A stretch of DNA of 64,000 bases. It comes from Hemerocallis citrina. Taxonomy: Eukaryota; Streptophyta; Magnoliopsida; Asparagales; Asphodelaceae. Made by a program: the position numbers and the translations under genes. A model generated the notes under the pieces. It ran no database searches, was not told the origin of the DNA, and was given only the letters and a program-made list of their open reading frames with translations. The stretch lies in contig CM030363.1 in the NCBI GenBank assembly GCA_017893485.1, positions 109,983,073 through 110,047,072 of the forward strand, given 5' to 3'. Within the stretch, counting starts at the first letter, position 1. Every line of letters starts with the position of its first letter. This document shows positions 54,501-64,000 of the stretch, one piece after another.

Positions 54501-55885
54501 CTTCCACCAATGCTTCAATGAAAGGCGCACTGGTGCCCGCTCGAAATGCCATAAGAGATAGAGGAGTCCTTCACCCGATGAAAGAGGTTCCATCAGACAC
54601 CCTCGCTATGAAAGATAAAGATGTGAGAGGAGTGTGACTCCAGTCAGTTGGTAAGCTCCCAGAAACAATAGAGAAAAGGAGGTCCACAACTTTGCAAATC
54701 AAGTTCACAAGGTCCTCCAAGCTGCCCCAAACAGGAACAGCCAGATGAGTGATCTACACCTCAGAAATGGGCATGAAGAGAAATCCCATGATTCAACTTA
54801 ATCCGAGGGGAGAGAAGATATGGTGCTTTGTTTATAGAAATGGAGAACCCCCTTGATCAAGTTTGTCAAGAGGAAGGTTACCAAGATGGAGGATACCACC
54901 CCATATGACCGCCCTTCACTAGAGCTATTCTTGAAGCCCCCGTCTCAGAGAACTTCAAATATCCCACTTTTCAGTCATACGTTGGTCAAGCCAACCCTGT
55001 GGATCGAGTGTTTCAAAAATCATTTGATGATCCACAAAGCCTTTGACACGCTCCTCTGTAGAACTTTCTTAGCTCTCCTGAAGAGACCCGCATGGGCGTG
55101 TTACTCCTATCTCCCTCTAGGGCATGTCTCCTCATTCAATCATCTCGAAGAACTCTTCCTCAAGAGCTTCGCTAGCAACTGCAAAAATAAGAAGACGAGT
55201 GCTTCCTTGCTTGAATTGAAGCAGAGGGCTGGGGATCCCCTCAAGAAATTTGGCCGATATTTCACGGCCGAGTCTGGGTCTATCCCGACCCTCGTCCTGG
55301 GGATAATGGATGCCGCATTCCCATACAATGTCCGCGACAAGTACTTCAAACCATCATCGACCAAGAAGCCTCCTTGGGACCTGTGATCAACCTCTCCCTG
55401 GTGAATCATGAAGTACACTGCATCCTAGTAGATAATGGTAGCTCGGTGAACATCATCTTCATATAAGCTTTTGAAGGCCTCAAGATATCCAAGGAATGTC
55501 AAAAACTCATCATGTTCACCCTACATAGGTTCTCCGGGGTTTCGGTCCAAATCGAAAGGATTGTCACACTTGATGTGATGGTCGAGAAAGCCCCCACTAT
55601 CCCGACTGAAGTCATGTACTTCATGGTTGTGAATGTGAAGGCTACCTACAATGCCATTCTTGACCGCCCCAACCTAGTGGTCCTCCACGCCATAGCTTCG
55701 GCATTTCACATAAAGATGAATTTATTTATGCCAACTGGGGCGGGAGAAGTCAAGGAAAGCCAAGAAGTGGCTCAGAAATGTTACATGACCACAATGGGGG
55801 GCTCGGTCCTCCTGCTTCAAGCCTTAGAGCTCCCTCAAGAAAGGAATCATGCTGTGTCCGAACCCGTAGATGAATTAGAAGAAAT
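54501..55885 (+). pseudogene. T3 gag and protease remnant
   Basis: The frame at 54853-55386 encodes Tat capsid motifs (FDTLLCRTFLALLKRPAWAC, HLEELFLKSFASNCKNK, LLELKQRAGDPLKKFGRYF). After a stop the protease follows in pieces: ILVDNGSSVNIIF (55424-55462, the Tat-type D-x-G-S-S), then 55512-55860 with TLDVMVEKAPTIPTEVMYF and ATYNAILDRPNLVVLHAI. The order and spacing are normal, so the deletion lies further on. Confidence 0.78.
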
Positions 55886-56861
55886 TCCCTTCTCCCATGA
55901 AGATGTGCATGATGGAGTCGGTGGCAGCCACATTGGTGCGAGGGCTCTATCATGGAAATTTCTCAAACATTGGTACTATTGGCCACCAATCCCCGATAAT
56001 ATCTTGGAATATGTTCACTGATGCACCCTTCACTCATGTCAAGTCTGATCCCTATTGTCATGTGGAAAATTGATCTACTTGGATTATTTTCCCCCACAAC
56101 CGGATGGAGTAACTTCTTAATTGGAGTTATCGACTACTTCACAAAGTGGATCGAAGGGGAACTATTGGCCTCCATCACCAAACTGAAGATAGAGCAATTA
56201 TTTTTGAAGAATATTGTCTATAGGTTTGAAATACCCCAGATTCTTGACCAACAACAGAAACCAATTTGCAGCCAAGAGATTTCTCACCTTCTTCTCTAAT
56301 GTGGGGATCGAACAACAATTCTCTTCCGTTTTGCATTCTCAGACCATTGGTGAAGTCGAGAATGCCAACAAGAAGATTCTTTATGGCATTAAGAAGAGTT
56401 TAGATGTGACGAAAAAGGCATTGGGGGTTGAAGAACTCTCGAGCATGCTTTCGTCCTTCCAAACCACTAAAAGGACCCCAACATGAGAGTTTCTGTTCAA
56501 CCTAACCTTTAGGTCTGAAGGTCTAATCCACATAGAGGTTGGACTACCTTCTCTGTGTCCTCTCTTTTGACGAGGAACTGAATTTAAGCGATGTTCAGGG
56601 CAACCTTGATCTCGTTGAAGAAGTTTGCAAGAAATCTATCGTGCGGAGACAAATCTATTAGCAATCTGGTTGAAAAATCTCAGAGATGGTATCCTCATCC
56701 TAAGAAAACTCGACATCTATGAGAGCCACGCAAGAAGGGAAAGCATTATCCTAACTAGGAATGACCCTATATGGTTTCCAAAGTTGTCCGTCGAGGAGCT
56801 TATCGATATCAAGACCTTGGGGGGGAGATATCAAGGACATGGAATGCGAAGCATTAGTTGA
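55886..56861 (+). pseudogene. T3 integrase remnant
   Basis: The zinc region begins at DVHDGVGGSHIGARALSWKF right after protease spacer sequence (SEPVDELEEIPF), so RT, RNase H and the second RNase H are deleted at about 55885. The core reads VMWKIDLLGLFSPTTGWSNF and VIDYFTKWIEGE, then in other frames HSQTIGEVENANKKIL (Glu region). The C-terminal end is at about 56861. Cys residues of the zinc finger are broken by a stop at 56019. Confidence 0.8.
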
Positions 56862-57029
56862 AGTTCAATGAGGGTGCTTAACATCCTCCACTAGATTTGT
56901 AAACTGTAATAAAACTCATCTATATCACGGTCAAGCATGTAATAATAGCTGGTCATCAAGGCATCACTTAGTTTTATTGTTCAAAAAATTCAGCATTTCC
57001 TTCATAAATAATTGTTCATTCGAGTGCAA

Positions 57030-57700
57030 ACAATGAGTTCGGTGCTCTGCTCATTACCAGAGCTACACCAACAACTCGTTAACTCTAAAAAATGAGTTTG
57101 GTGCTCAACTCGTCGCCGAAGCTGCGCCAACAACTTGTTAACAATGAGTTCGTTACTCAACTTGTTACCCGAGCTACCAACAACACGTTAACTCAAAACA
57201 AAGTGTTCGGTGCTTAGTGCGTCGCTCGAGATATACCAACAACTCTTATCTCACAATGAGTTCGGTGCTCAGCTCATCACCCGAGCTACACCGATAACTT
57301 GTTAACTTCAAACAATGGGTTTGGTGCTCAGCTCGTTGTTAAGTCGTTAATAATAAGTTCGATGCTCAGCTCGTCACTCGAGCTACGTTAACAATTCATT
57401 AAGTCCAAAAAAGAGTTTGATGCCCCACTCATCACTCGAGTTGCATCAACAACTCGTTAACTCCAAACAAAGAGTTTGGTGCCAAGTTCGTCGCTCAAGC
57501 TACACCAACAACTCATTCACTGCAAATAATGAGTTCGATGCTCAGCTCGTCGTCCATGCTTTGCGAACAACTCATTAACTCCAAACAAGAGTTCGGTGCT
57601 CAGTTCGTCGCCTGAGCTACACCAACAACTCGTTAACTCAAAATAATGAGTTCGGAGCTCAGCCCATCGCCCTAACTCCAACAACTTACTAACTTGATAC
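57030..57700. repeat. T3 tandem array, ~52-59-bp units
   Basis: ATGAGTTCGGTGCTCAGCTC, followed by CCGAGCTACACCAACAACTC, recurs with starts near 57035, 57094, 57146, 57203, 57258 and 57317 and further degenerate copies. It holds the same position after pol as the T1 113-bp and T4 115-bp arrays. Confidence 0.75.
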
Positions 57701-57937
57701 AATGGAGCACAACATAGAGAAACTAAGAAACATGACATAACACATGGGAAATCTTTATTTCACATCAAAGTTTTAGCACAAGTTTGAGGACAAAATACAT
57801 TAGACATTCGAGATCATTATACAAACTTTCTCTACCCGAATCACCTACAACCGCGAGGAAGATGTATATTTCAGTTAAGTGACAAGGCTCTCTCGCGGTG
57901 CCTCCTCACTGCGGAAGTTATACCTTGGCCACTCTAG

Positions 57938-58330
57938 CTACACGAGAGATGTACTAGCCTCGTAGATTGAGTTGAATCTCGCACTGCGGGTGTGTAGCAT
58001 CCCCTCGATAGAAACCATGCTAGACATCCCAACTACTCCTCTTTGGGCATCTATGGGACTCTTAGACGCTACTTGAGGACCCGAGGTCTGCTTATGGAAC
58101 GTCCTCCCTAGGTTTTCGTCATCACGGAGGCGAGAAGTACTTTTCATTCGTAGTATTCCGAGGAGCATATTCAACTTGTAAATCTCTAAGTCCTTCTCGA
58201 TGAACATGTCCTTCAAGTGAATGTCCCCTGCCTAGATCGCTTGTCTTAAGGAACAGTTCGACCCAAACTCGAATCCTGAGAAGAACAAAGAGCCCTTGCA
58301 TCCTTCTTCCGGGTCTCCTCCTACCCACTT
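57938..58330 (-). pseudogene. T3 antisense coil ORF remnant
   Basis: The minus strand encodes FIEKDLEIYKLNMLLGILR (57938-58216) in one frame and related pieces in another (58122-58328). Nucleotide similarity to T2 at 18901-19100 (for example GGGACTCTTAGACGCTACTT beside T2's AGGACTCTTTCACACTGCT) gives the homology. T3's main antisense gene was not found beyond 58560; it is probably truncated. Confidence 0.5.
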
Positions 58331-58570
58331 TTATCTTGCTGCTTTCAAAGCATCATCTGCAATCACCACCGACTCTGGGAATACCTCATGGAGTTCATCC
58401 GCTCCTCTCTTTGTACCCTTCGGTTCTTTCTTCCTTCAGAAGCACCTTCGCACGCTACCTGGGCCCATGCTTTCTTCGGCCAGCAAGAATCTGGAGGTGG
58501 TGGCGGACCCTCTTTCTCAAATCTTGAACTCTCTCCTATTTCTCCCATACAATAGAACTTTCCTACCAAA

Positions 58571-59194
58571 ATGTAGGTTACTAATTTTGAATATTATTAA
58601 AATGACTGAGGAATAAGTTACATTTTAATGATAACTATATGTTGGTTTTCCAGACGAAAGATTGACGCTATGAAAAGTTTTGATCCCAAATTCTCTTCCT
58701 TCAACCCGATCGTCTTCCTCACCGTTGTGAGAACTTTGCATTTACTACATTTCTCCAATTTTCCTAAGCTATTAAGATTTAGATCGACATGGAAGCCTAG
58801 TGTTCAAGAGAATAACATGGTTAACTTGTACCAAAGTTAGGTAAAAGTTGCGCTAGAGCCTGAGTATTTTTTTGCTAACAATAGTTGCTCTAGTTATACC
58901 AGTAAAGTTGAACGTGGAAAAATATTCACTCGTTAAACTTTTTTTTGTTTATTTAAGGTAGTTTCTCTACCAAACAACCAATTCTAGGGTCTTCTAGCAA
59001 AATCTTAAATGGGAAAAATTAAGTCCTGAAGTATGTCGACAAAACCAGCATGGGAGCATTCACTCTGAGGTTATTTATAATGTTAGGTTTTCACCAAATC
59101 CATAACCTTTTGGACCTTTCTAATTATGCAACAAGTATGAAGGATTATAGGGTAAAATTTTACCCACATACTAAACACAATATTAGAACTAGTT
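58571..59194. other. Unassigned AT-rich segment between T3 and T4
   Basis: No domain or repeat recognised. It may be T3 3' sequence too decayed to see, or DNA between the two elements. Confidence 0.4.
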
Positions 59195-59819
59195 TGATAA
59201 TGCAAAAGTTATAATTATATAATGGTAATGGTAGATTCCAACACAAATCTTCAAGCTTCTACAGGCAGATTAATGGTAATGGACCTCCCTAACAGATCCA
59301 GACATTCTCCAGGCTCACTAACATGACATGAGCCACTTTTAAGCTCATTAAAACCGACTAGGTCCACCAAGAGAGACACCACCCAGCCCATTAGGGTTGT
59401 AAGTTAAAACTCTTGTCCCCACCAAGAAAGTAACCGAATCTTTCTCTTAAGGGGGAAACTTACAGGAGATAACATATTTATTTCAATCTCCTAACTGTTT
59501 CTCAGCTCTATAAATACCCTCCCCCCTCCCCCAGTTAGAGGGTAATCTCTCTCAAACTCTCTTCCTCTCTCTAGTTCTGACTTGAGCATCAGAGGGCCTA
59601 TCGCTGGGGCCAGCCCCGGTGTTTCAAATTTTTTTCAGGTCTATCGTCCAGGTCAGCAACCATTGGATTCAGATTAAGGTGATTTTTCAACGATCCAAAT
59701 CTAATCTCCAGAGCTTTAACCACTTTTTAAGGCGACGATCAAAGGTTAGATCTTTAGTAATTTCCTTCAAAATATAAATTCTCTATCTGTTTGCTCCCAC
59801 ACCAAAATAAGCAGCAACA
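59195..59819 (+). repeat. T4 5' LTR (~625 bp)
   Basis: TGATAATGCAAAAG to AGCAGCAACA. TATA box TATAAATA at 59509-59516 followed by CCCTCCCCCC. The start was placed by alignment with the T2 LTR start TGATACGACC, so it is less certain than the end. Confidence 0.68.
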
Positions 59820-59822
59820 GAT

Positions 59823-59838
59823 TGACGCCGTATATGGG
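59823..59838 (+). other. T4 primer-binding site, mutated
   Basis: TGACGCCGTATATGGG, three bases after the LTR. It compares with TGGCGCCGTCTGTGGGA in T1. Confidence 0.75.
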
Positions 59839-59899
59839 TAACTACAAAGATCTACGTCGCAGGTCAGACTTATCGTGAGAAACACCGAGTCTTCACGTC

Positions 59900-61370
59900 A
59901 TGCCACCGAGGTTAAAAGGGAAAGCAGTGGCCTCAAGCTACCAAGCCAACCCTCCTCCCATGGAGGATAATATTCCTCTTCATCTTCCGGATCAACCCCA
60001 ACAGCCTAATCAAGCTCCTCTCAAAGGAAAAGCACCGTAGGGCCCGCGATTAAGCCGTCATGAACCGCACTATGAACAACACCCTCTATACAACCATGTC
60101 TCAATCCATTCTGCCTCAAGCCACTCTACATCCACCTGAGCTCCCCGGGGGTCAAGAAATCTCCGTTAAGTCATCAATGTTAAACAAACCAGGGCCCGAT
60201 CTACGGATCCATTTGGACGAGAGGCGTGCCCGGGGTGAGGCCTCCCACTCAGAACGCAAAGAGAATCACTGAAGGCAGAGATCAAGATGATCCTCCTCTC
60301 ATGGGGGACAATCTAGAAAGAAGTATGACTCGTGAGAGTCGAAAGCATCTTGAGAAGAACAAAGAGCAAGAGGCCCCAGTCACTAGGGCCGAACTTGAAA
60401 ACTTTAAGCACAACATCCTCCAAGCCGTCTAAGGTAGTCATCTTCAGGGTTGATACTCATGGAGCCTCAACTCTACTCCTTCGAAAGAAGAAGAATCCAG
60501 CAACTCAACTAGATCCAAAGGGAAGGATGACCAAGTCCTTCTTCGTATCTGAGAAGTAGAGGATCTCCTGGAACAGATGAAGCATGAAGAGAACCGCTCC
60601 AGGAGGGCTTATCGCCACAGTCGACCTCCTATTAGCAAATCCATCATCGATGCACCCATTCCAAAAAACTTTAAAGCTCCTCAGTTTGAATCTTACGATG
60701 GTGAATCTGACTTGGCTGACCATATTGAGAATTTTAAAACTCTCATGATGGTCTATAACGCCACCGATGCGCTCATGCACCAAACAATCCCTGCAACTAT
60801 GAAATGATCAGCAAGGGAATGGTACTCTTGCCTTACTCCAGAATCAGTATTCTTTTTCGACAACCTTGAGGAGCTCTTCATAGCCCACTCCGTTACGAGC
60901 TGCAAGGCTGAAAAAAGTGGTTCTCGGTTAGAATTAAAGCAAAGAGACGGAGAGCTACTAAAAGACTTTTTCCAAGAGCTTCATAACTAAGGCAAGGTCC
61001 ATCTCTTCTCCGGACTCATCAGTGGCGGCTGCCGCCCTCCTTCACAATGTTGCTCACAAAGACCTAAATGTCTTCCTCGTGAAGAAACCTCCTAAAGATT
61101 TTATTGAGCTCCTAGAAAGGAGTGACAAGTATATTAGAGCCGATGAAGCTCTTTATTCTCATGGCCAGAAGGGTTCACCCACCGAAAACAAACAAAAAAT
61201 ACAGGCGAGGAAGGACCTAGGAAGTTTTAGAAAGACAGTGAAACTCAACGCCGTTCTCCTCCAGCATCACGCTTTGACAAGTTCACTCCCCTTATTGCAA
61301 GTATGCCAGCCATCTTCATGGCAGTTGAAAGGGTGGAATAGTCCGTCCTCCCCCTAAGATGACCATAGCT
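59900..61370 (+). pseudogene. T4 gag, many stops
   Basis: Starts MPPRLKGKAVASSYQ; then HPLYNHVSIHSASSHS matches T1's DHVSIHNASSDS. The capsid is seen at 60577-60807 (IIDAPIPKNFKAPQFESYDG, ADHIENFKTLMMVYNATDAL) and 61022-61190 (KPPKDFIELLERSDKYIRAD). Frameshifts and stops occur throughout, so it is dead. Confidence 0.8.
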
Positions 61371-61739
61371 AGGAAGAGAAGGAATAGGAACAAGTGGTGT
61401 GCGTTTCATAGAGACCATTAACACACCACCTAGAACCGTCGAGCCCTCAAAACAAAACTTGAAGGTCTGATTCGTCGAGGATACCTCTCCTAATTTGTCT
61501 AACAAAAGAACCACGCCAAAACCCCTCTGACACGGGGGGCTACTAAGAATCAAGAGAAACCCTCCGAAATGCAACACTCAGAGCCAATGATTGTATTCCA
61601 CTCCATCTACGAAGGCCCGATAGGTGGAGATTTGAACTCCTCCCACAAAGCGTTCGTCAGGGAGGTAAAATCAGTGCATAACGTCCCGCCTACCATGAGC
61701 ATAAGGGTCCTAGTATCTTTTCTCCGACAAGGACTTACA

Positions 61740-62200
61740 GGGTGTCCGAACACCTCATTGCGATGCTTTGGTCATAAGTCTTCACATGGTGAATCACGAG
61801 GTACGTCTCATCCTGGTGGGCAATGGCAGCTCAGCAAACATCATTTTCACAAACACATTTAGCCATCTCAAACTATCCTGAGACCGTCTTAAGCCAGCCG
61901 ACTATACAATGCACAGTTTCACTGGTGTCCCAATTCAATTCAAATGAATCGTCACACTGGATGTGACGGCAGGAAAGGCTCTAGCCTTTGAATAGAGGCA
62001 CTAAACTTTTTGGTAGTATATGGCAACGCTGCATACCATGCCAAATTTGGTCGATCGGACTTAGCATCCTTTCATGCAGCTACTTTTGCCTACCACATGA
62101 AAATGAAGTTCCTAACAACAGCAGGTACCAAGTTGTAGGGAGCCAACATGCAGCATAAGCAAGTTACACTACCATAATGGGGGCTTGATTCTCCCCCTTG
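61740..62200 (+). pseudogene. T4 protease remnant
   Basis: MVNHEVRLILVGNGSSANII matches T3's VDNGSS motif, but the catalytic Asp reads Gly (VGNGSS). It continues with SFTGVPIQFK and VTLDVTAGKALAF before decaying. Confidence 0.65.
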
Positions 62201-62399
62201 ATGCCATAGAGCTACTGCCAGAAAGTAGTCACAGCAACTCCGAGTCCGTAAACGAGCTTGAAGCAACTGCCCTAGATAATCCTATCGAGAACTTCCAAAC
62301 CTGTTGAACCATCTCTCACTAGGTCCAAATTTGCCCTTGTTAGAATACTGTAATAGACTTAAATCCCTTGCCTGAAGCCACTCTGCTCATTAAATGAAA

Positions 62400-62615
62400 A
62401 GAAATAATCCTGCCTAAACACATTGACGAACTTGAAGATCTCCTATTTTCTTTGCAAAACAAAGGGAGGCTCGCTCCAAAATAGGCAAGTCCAGGCAAGA
62501 TCTACCAAGTTGCTCGCCTAGCGGCTCATCAACTTGAAGGCCCAGGGGGCAAGGAGATATCAGCAAGGACTTTGAATAGGGAATGCCTCATGAACTTCAA
62601 CAAGGGCACTTAAAT
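62400..62615 (+). pseudogene. T4 integrase C-terminus remnant
   Basis: GRLAPK, stop, then ASPGKIYQVARLAAHQLEG and KEISARTLNRECLMNF line up with T1's LAPNWEGPYKIVKEV...EGREIPRTWNADHL. Everything between the protease and here is missing. Confidence 0.6.
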
Positions 62616-62903
62616 GCCCTAAGTAGTAAACTTTTAAGTTTTTTATATTTTTTGTAATAAAGGTCAGCCATTAGAGCAACCGTTTAGTTTTAGTTTTTCA
62701 ATAATGACCGCTTTCCCTACCGGTCACTGCATGTAATAAAGGTCAGCCACTAAAGCAACCACTTAGTTTATTCCTTCAATAAAAATTCATCATTTATCTT
62801 TTCAAAGATCATGTACAATTCTCTAGATGTAAACCATGAGTTAAATGCCAAGCTTATTCCTGAAAACGATACCTAAGACTTATTAGAAGCTCCTTATAAG
62901 ATG

Positions 62904-63400
62904 AGTTCAGAGTCCATACCTTTGGCTCGGAGTTGCTCTAAATTTGCAATGAAGCAAGTTCAGAGCTCAACTCGCCATTTGATCTGCTCCTGTAACATGT
63001 CAAAAATTTTCAACAACAAGTTTGGAGTCCATACCCATGGCTCAGAGTTGCTCTAGCAACCTGTGACTAAGCATGTTCAGAGTTCAACTCACTGTTCGAT
63101 CTTCTTCTGCAACCCATCAAAACCTTTAACAAAAAGTTCGGAGTCCATATCCATGCACAGAGTTGCTCTAGCAACCTACGACGAAGCACGTTCAGAGCTC
63201 AACTCGTTATTCGATCTGCTCCTTCAACTTGTTAAACCCCAAAAAAACATATTTGAAATCCATACCCATGGCTCGGTGTTACTTTAGCAACCTGGAAACA
63301 AGCAAGTTCATAACTTAACTCGCCATTCGACTTGTTCCTAAATTTTTTTTAAAACCCTTAAAGATGGTTTAGAGGCCCATAATCGTGGATTGCAGTTGCT
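62904..63400. repeat. T4 tandem array, ~115-bp units
   Basis: AGTCCATACC-type anchors at 62911, 63026, 63142, 63257 and 63372 (spacings 115, 116, 115, 115), each followed by GAGTTGCTCTAGCAACCTG-like sequence. Degenerate units continue to about 63760 and grade into the ACTCGTTAACTTC motif of the T3 array. Confidence 0.8.
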
Positions 63401-63760
63401 CCACCAAACCTGAAAATAAGCAAGTTTGGATCTCAACTTACCACTCGAGGTGGCTCTCACAATTTGTTGGAGGAACCAACAGCAAGTTCAGAGTCCAACT
63501 CTTTCCTAGACTCGCTGCTACAACCAGCAAAACACCCATACAACAAGTTCAGAATCCAACTCCTCCTTAGAGTTACTCCTACAACTAGTTAGGCACAAAG
63601 TGGACAAGTTCCAACTCTGTCAATTTCTTTGAACACCGCTTGAGCTCTATCAACAACTTGTTAACTTCAAATAACGAGTTTGTACCTTACTCTTCACAAG
63701 AGCTCTATCAACGACTCATTAACTTCATACGAAAAATTACATAACAAGGATCAAGCATAT

Positions 63761-64000
63761 AACAGAGCTTTCATCGCACAAACGACAAGTTTCTTTACAA
63801 TCTTGGGAATTATCACAAATCTATGTCTTGGACTGAATTTCACTACCAAATTTTACAAGCACAAAACTAAGAGCCTTGTTACAGTTGTCGAATTACAATG
63901 AGTTTGCAACTTCAAATAAAAGCATCACTACAAAAGTCTACCAAAGTTCCGAGGGACATAGTAGTCTTGCAGAAGTGATCTACAGACCATCCTTTCGGCT
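63761..64000. other. End of window, no feature recognised
   Basis: By position the antisense genes of T4 would begin near here, but the visible sequence is too short to say. Confidence 0.3.

Larger units (their letters stand above)
32286..58570 (+). mobile_element. T3: Tat-lineage element, heavily interrupted and deleted
   Basis: T3 pieces are: 5' LTR 32286-32448 and 45243-45696 (split by T1), PBS and gag start 45701-45963, then gag/PR/IN remnants 54501-56861, tandem repeats 57030-57690 and an antisense coil piece to about 58330. S1 and its nested insertions fill 45964-54495. LTR pieces align with the T2 LTR across the T1 insertion point. RT and RNase H are missing, and no 3' LTR was found, so the right end (about 58570) is uncertain. 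Confidence 0.7.
59195..64000 (+). mobile_element. T4: Tat-lineage element, 5' LTR to beyond the window
   Basis: 5' LTR 59195-59819, PBS 59823, gag from 59900, protease remnant 61740-62200, integrase C-terminus 62400-62615, tandem array from 62900. RT, RNase H and most of IN are missing. Stops are frequent. The right end is outside the window. Confidence 0.78.

Noticed and set aside
59195..59819. This LTR as the missing 3' LTR of T3
   Set aside because: Its sequence differs clearly from the T3 5' LTR, and it is followed by its own PBS and gag, so it belongs to T4.

Overview
This window is repeat-rich plant (angiosperm) nuclear DNA. It holds nested LTR retrotransposons of the Ty3/gypsy and Ty1/copia superfamilies, a 5'-truncated RTE-type LINE, a hAT-type MITE and several solo LTRs. 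Only about 4 kb looks like non-transposon sequence (22864-25925 and 31416-32285, less the insertions in them). I see no intact host gene, rRNA, tRNA or CRISPR. The species cannot be named from the sequence. Lineage names (Tekay, Reina, Tat, Angela-like, RTE, hAT) rest on recognised motifs and structure, not on a search.

Left block (1-22863). A Tat-lineage element (T2; only its 3' part is inside the window) is interrupted at 18900/18901 by a minus-strand Tekay-like chromovirus (E1, 1-18900). E1 carries two further insertions: an RTE LINE fragment (2095-2752, 11-bp target duplication) in its RT gene, and a second, nearly complete Tekay-like element (E2, 5435-17308, 5-bp duplication GCTCG) in its 5' LTR. 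E2 keeps both LTRs, PBS, PPT, gag, PR, RT, RNase H, IN and chromodomain, but stops and frameshifts break its ORFs.

Middle block (22864-32285). Old low-copy-looking DNA contains a 566-bp solo LTR that splits a minus-strand ORF (24060-24990), a 131-bp foldback, an intact and very young Reina-type chromovirus (R1, 25931-31410; one 1579-aa gag-pol ORF; LTRs differ at 1 of 409 positions; GAAAC duplication) and a 195-bp hAT-type MITE (8-bp duplication).

Right block (32286-64000). A Tat element T3 (5' LTR starts at 32286) has its LTR split by another Tat element, T1 (32449-45237). Its gag leader is split by a Tekay-type solo LTR S1 (45964-54495), which contains a copia-type solo LTR C1 (48314-53123), which contains a second Tekay-type solo LTR S2 (48672-51965). 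T3 resumes at 54496 with gag, PR and IN remnants. A fourth Tat element, T4, begins at 59195 and runs off the window.

The most interesting biology is in the Tat elements. Between pol and the 3' LTR they carry genes on the strand opposite to gag-pol. In T1 the main antisense gene (35792-38000) has two introns whose phases fit exactly, and T2 keeps matching exons and splice positions. A second, coiled-coil antisense ORF follows. Both sit between tandem-repeat arrays whose units carry G-box (CACGTG) motifs, upstream and downstream. T1, T3 and T4 have each lost different parts of pol, so they are probably non-autonomous, yet antisense-gene remnants persist in T1, T2 and T3.
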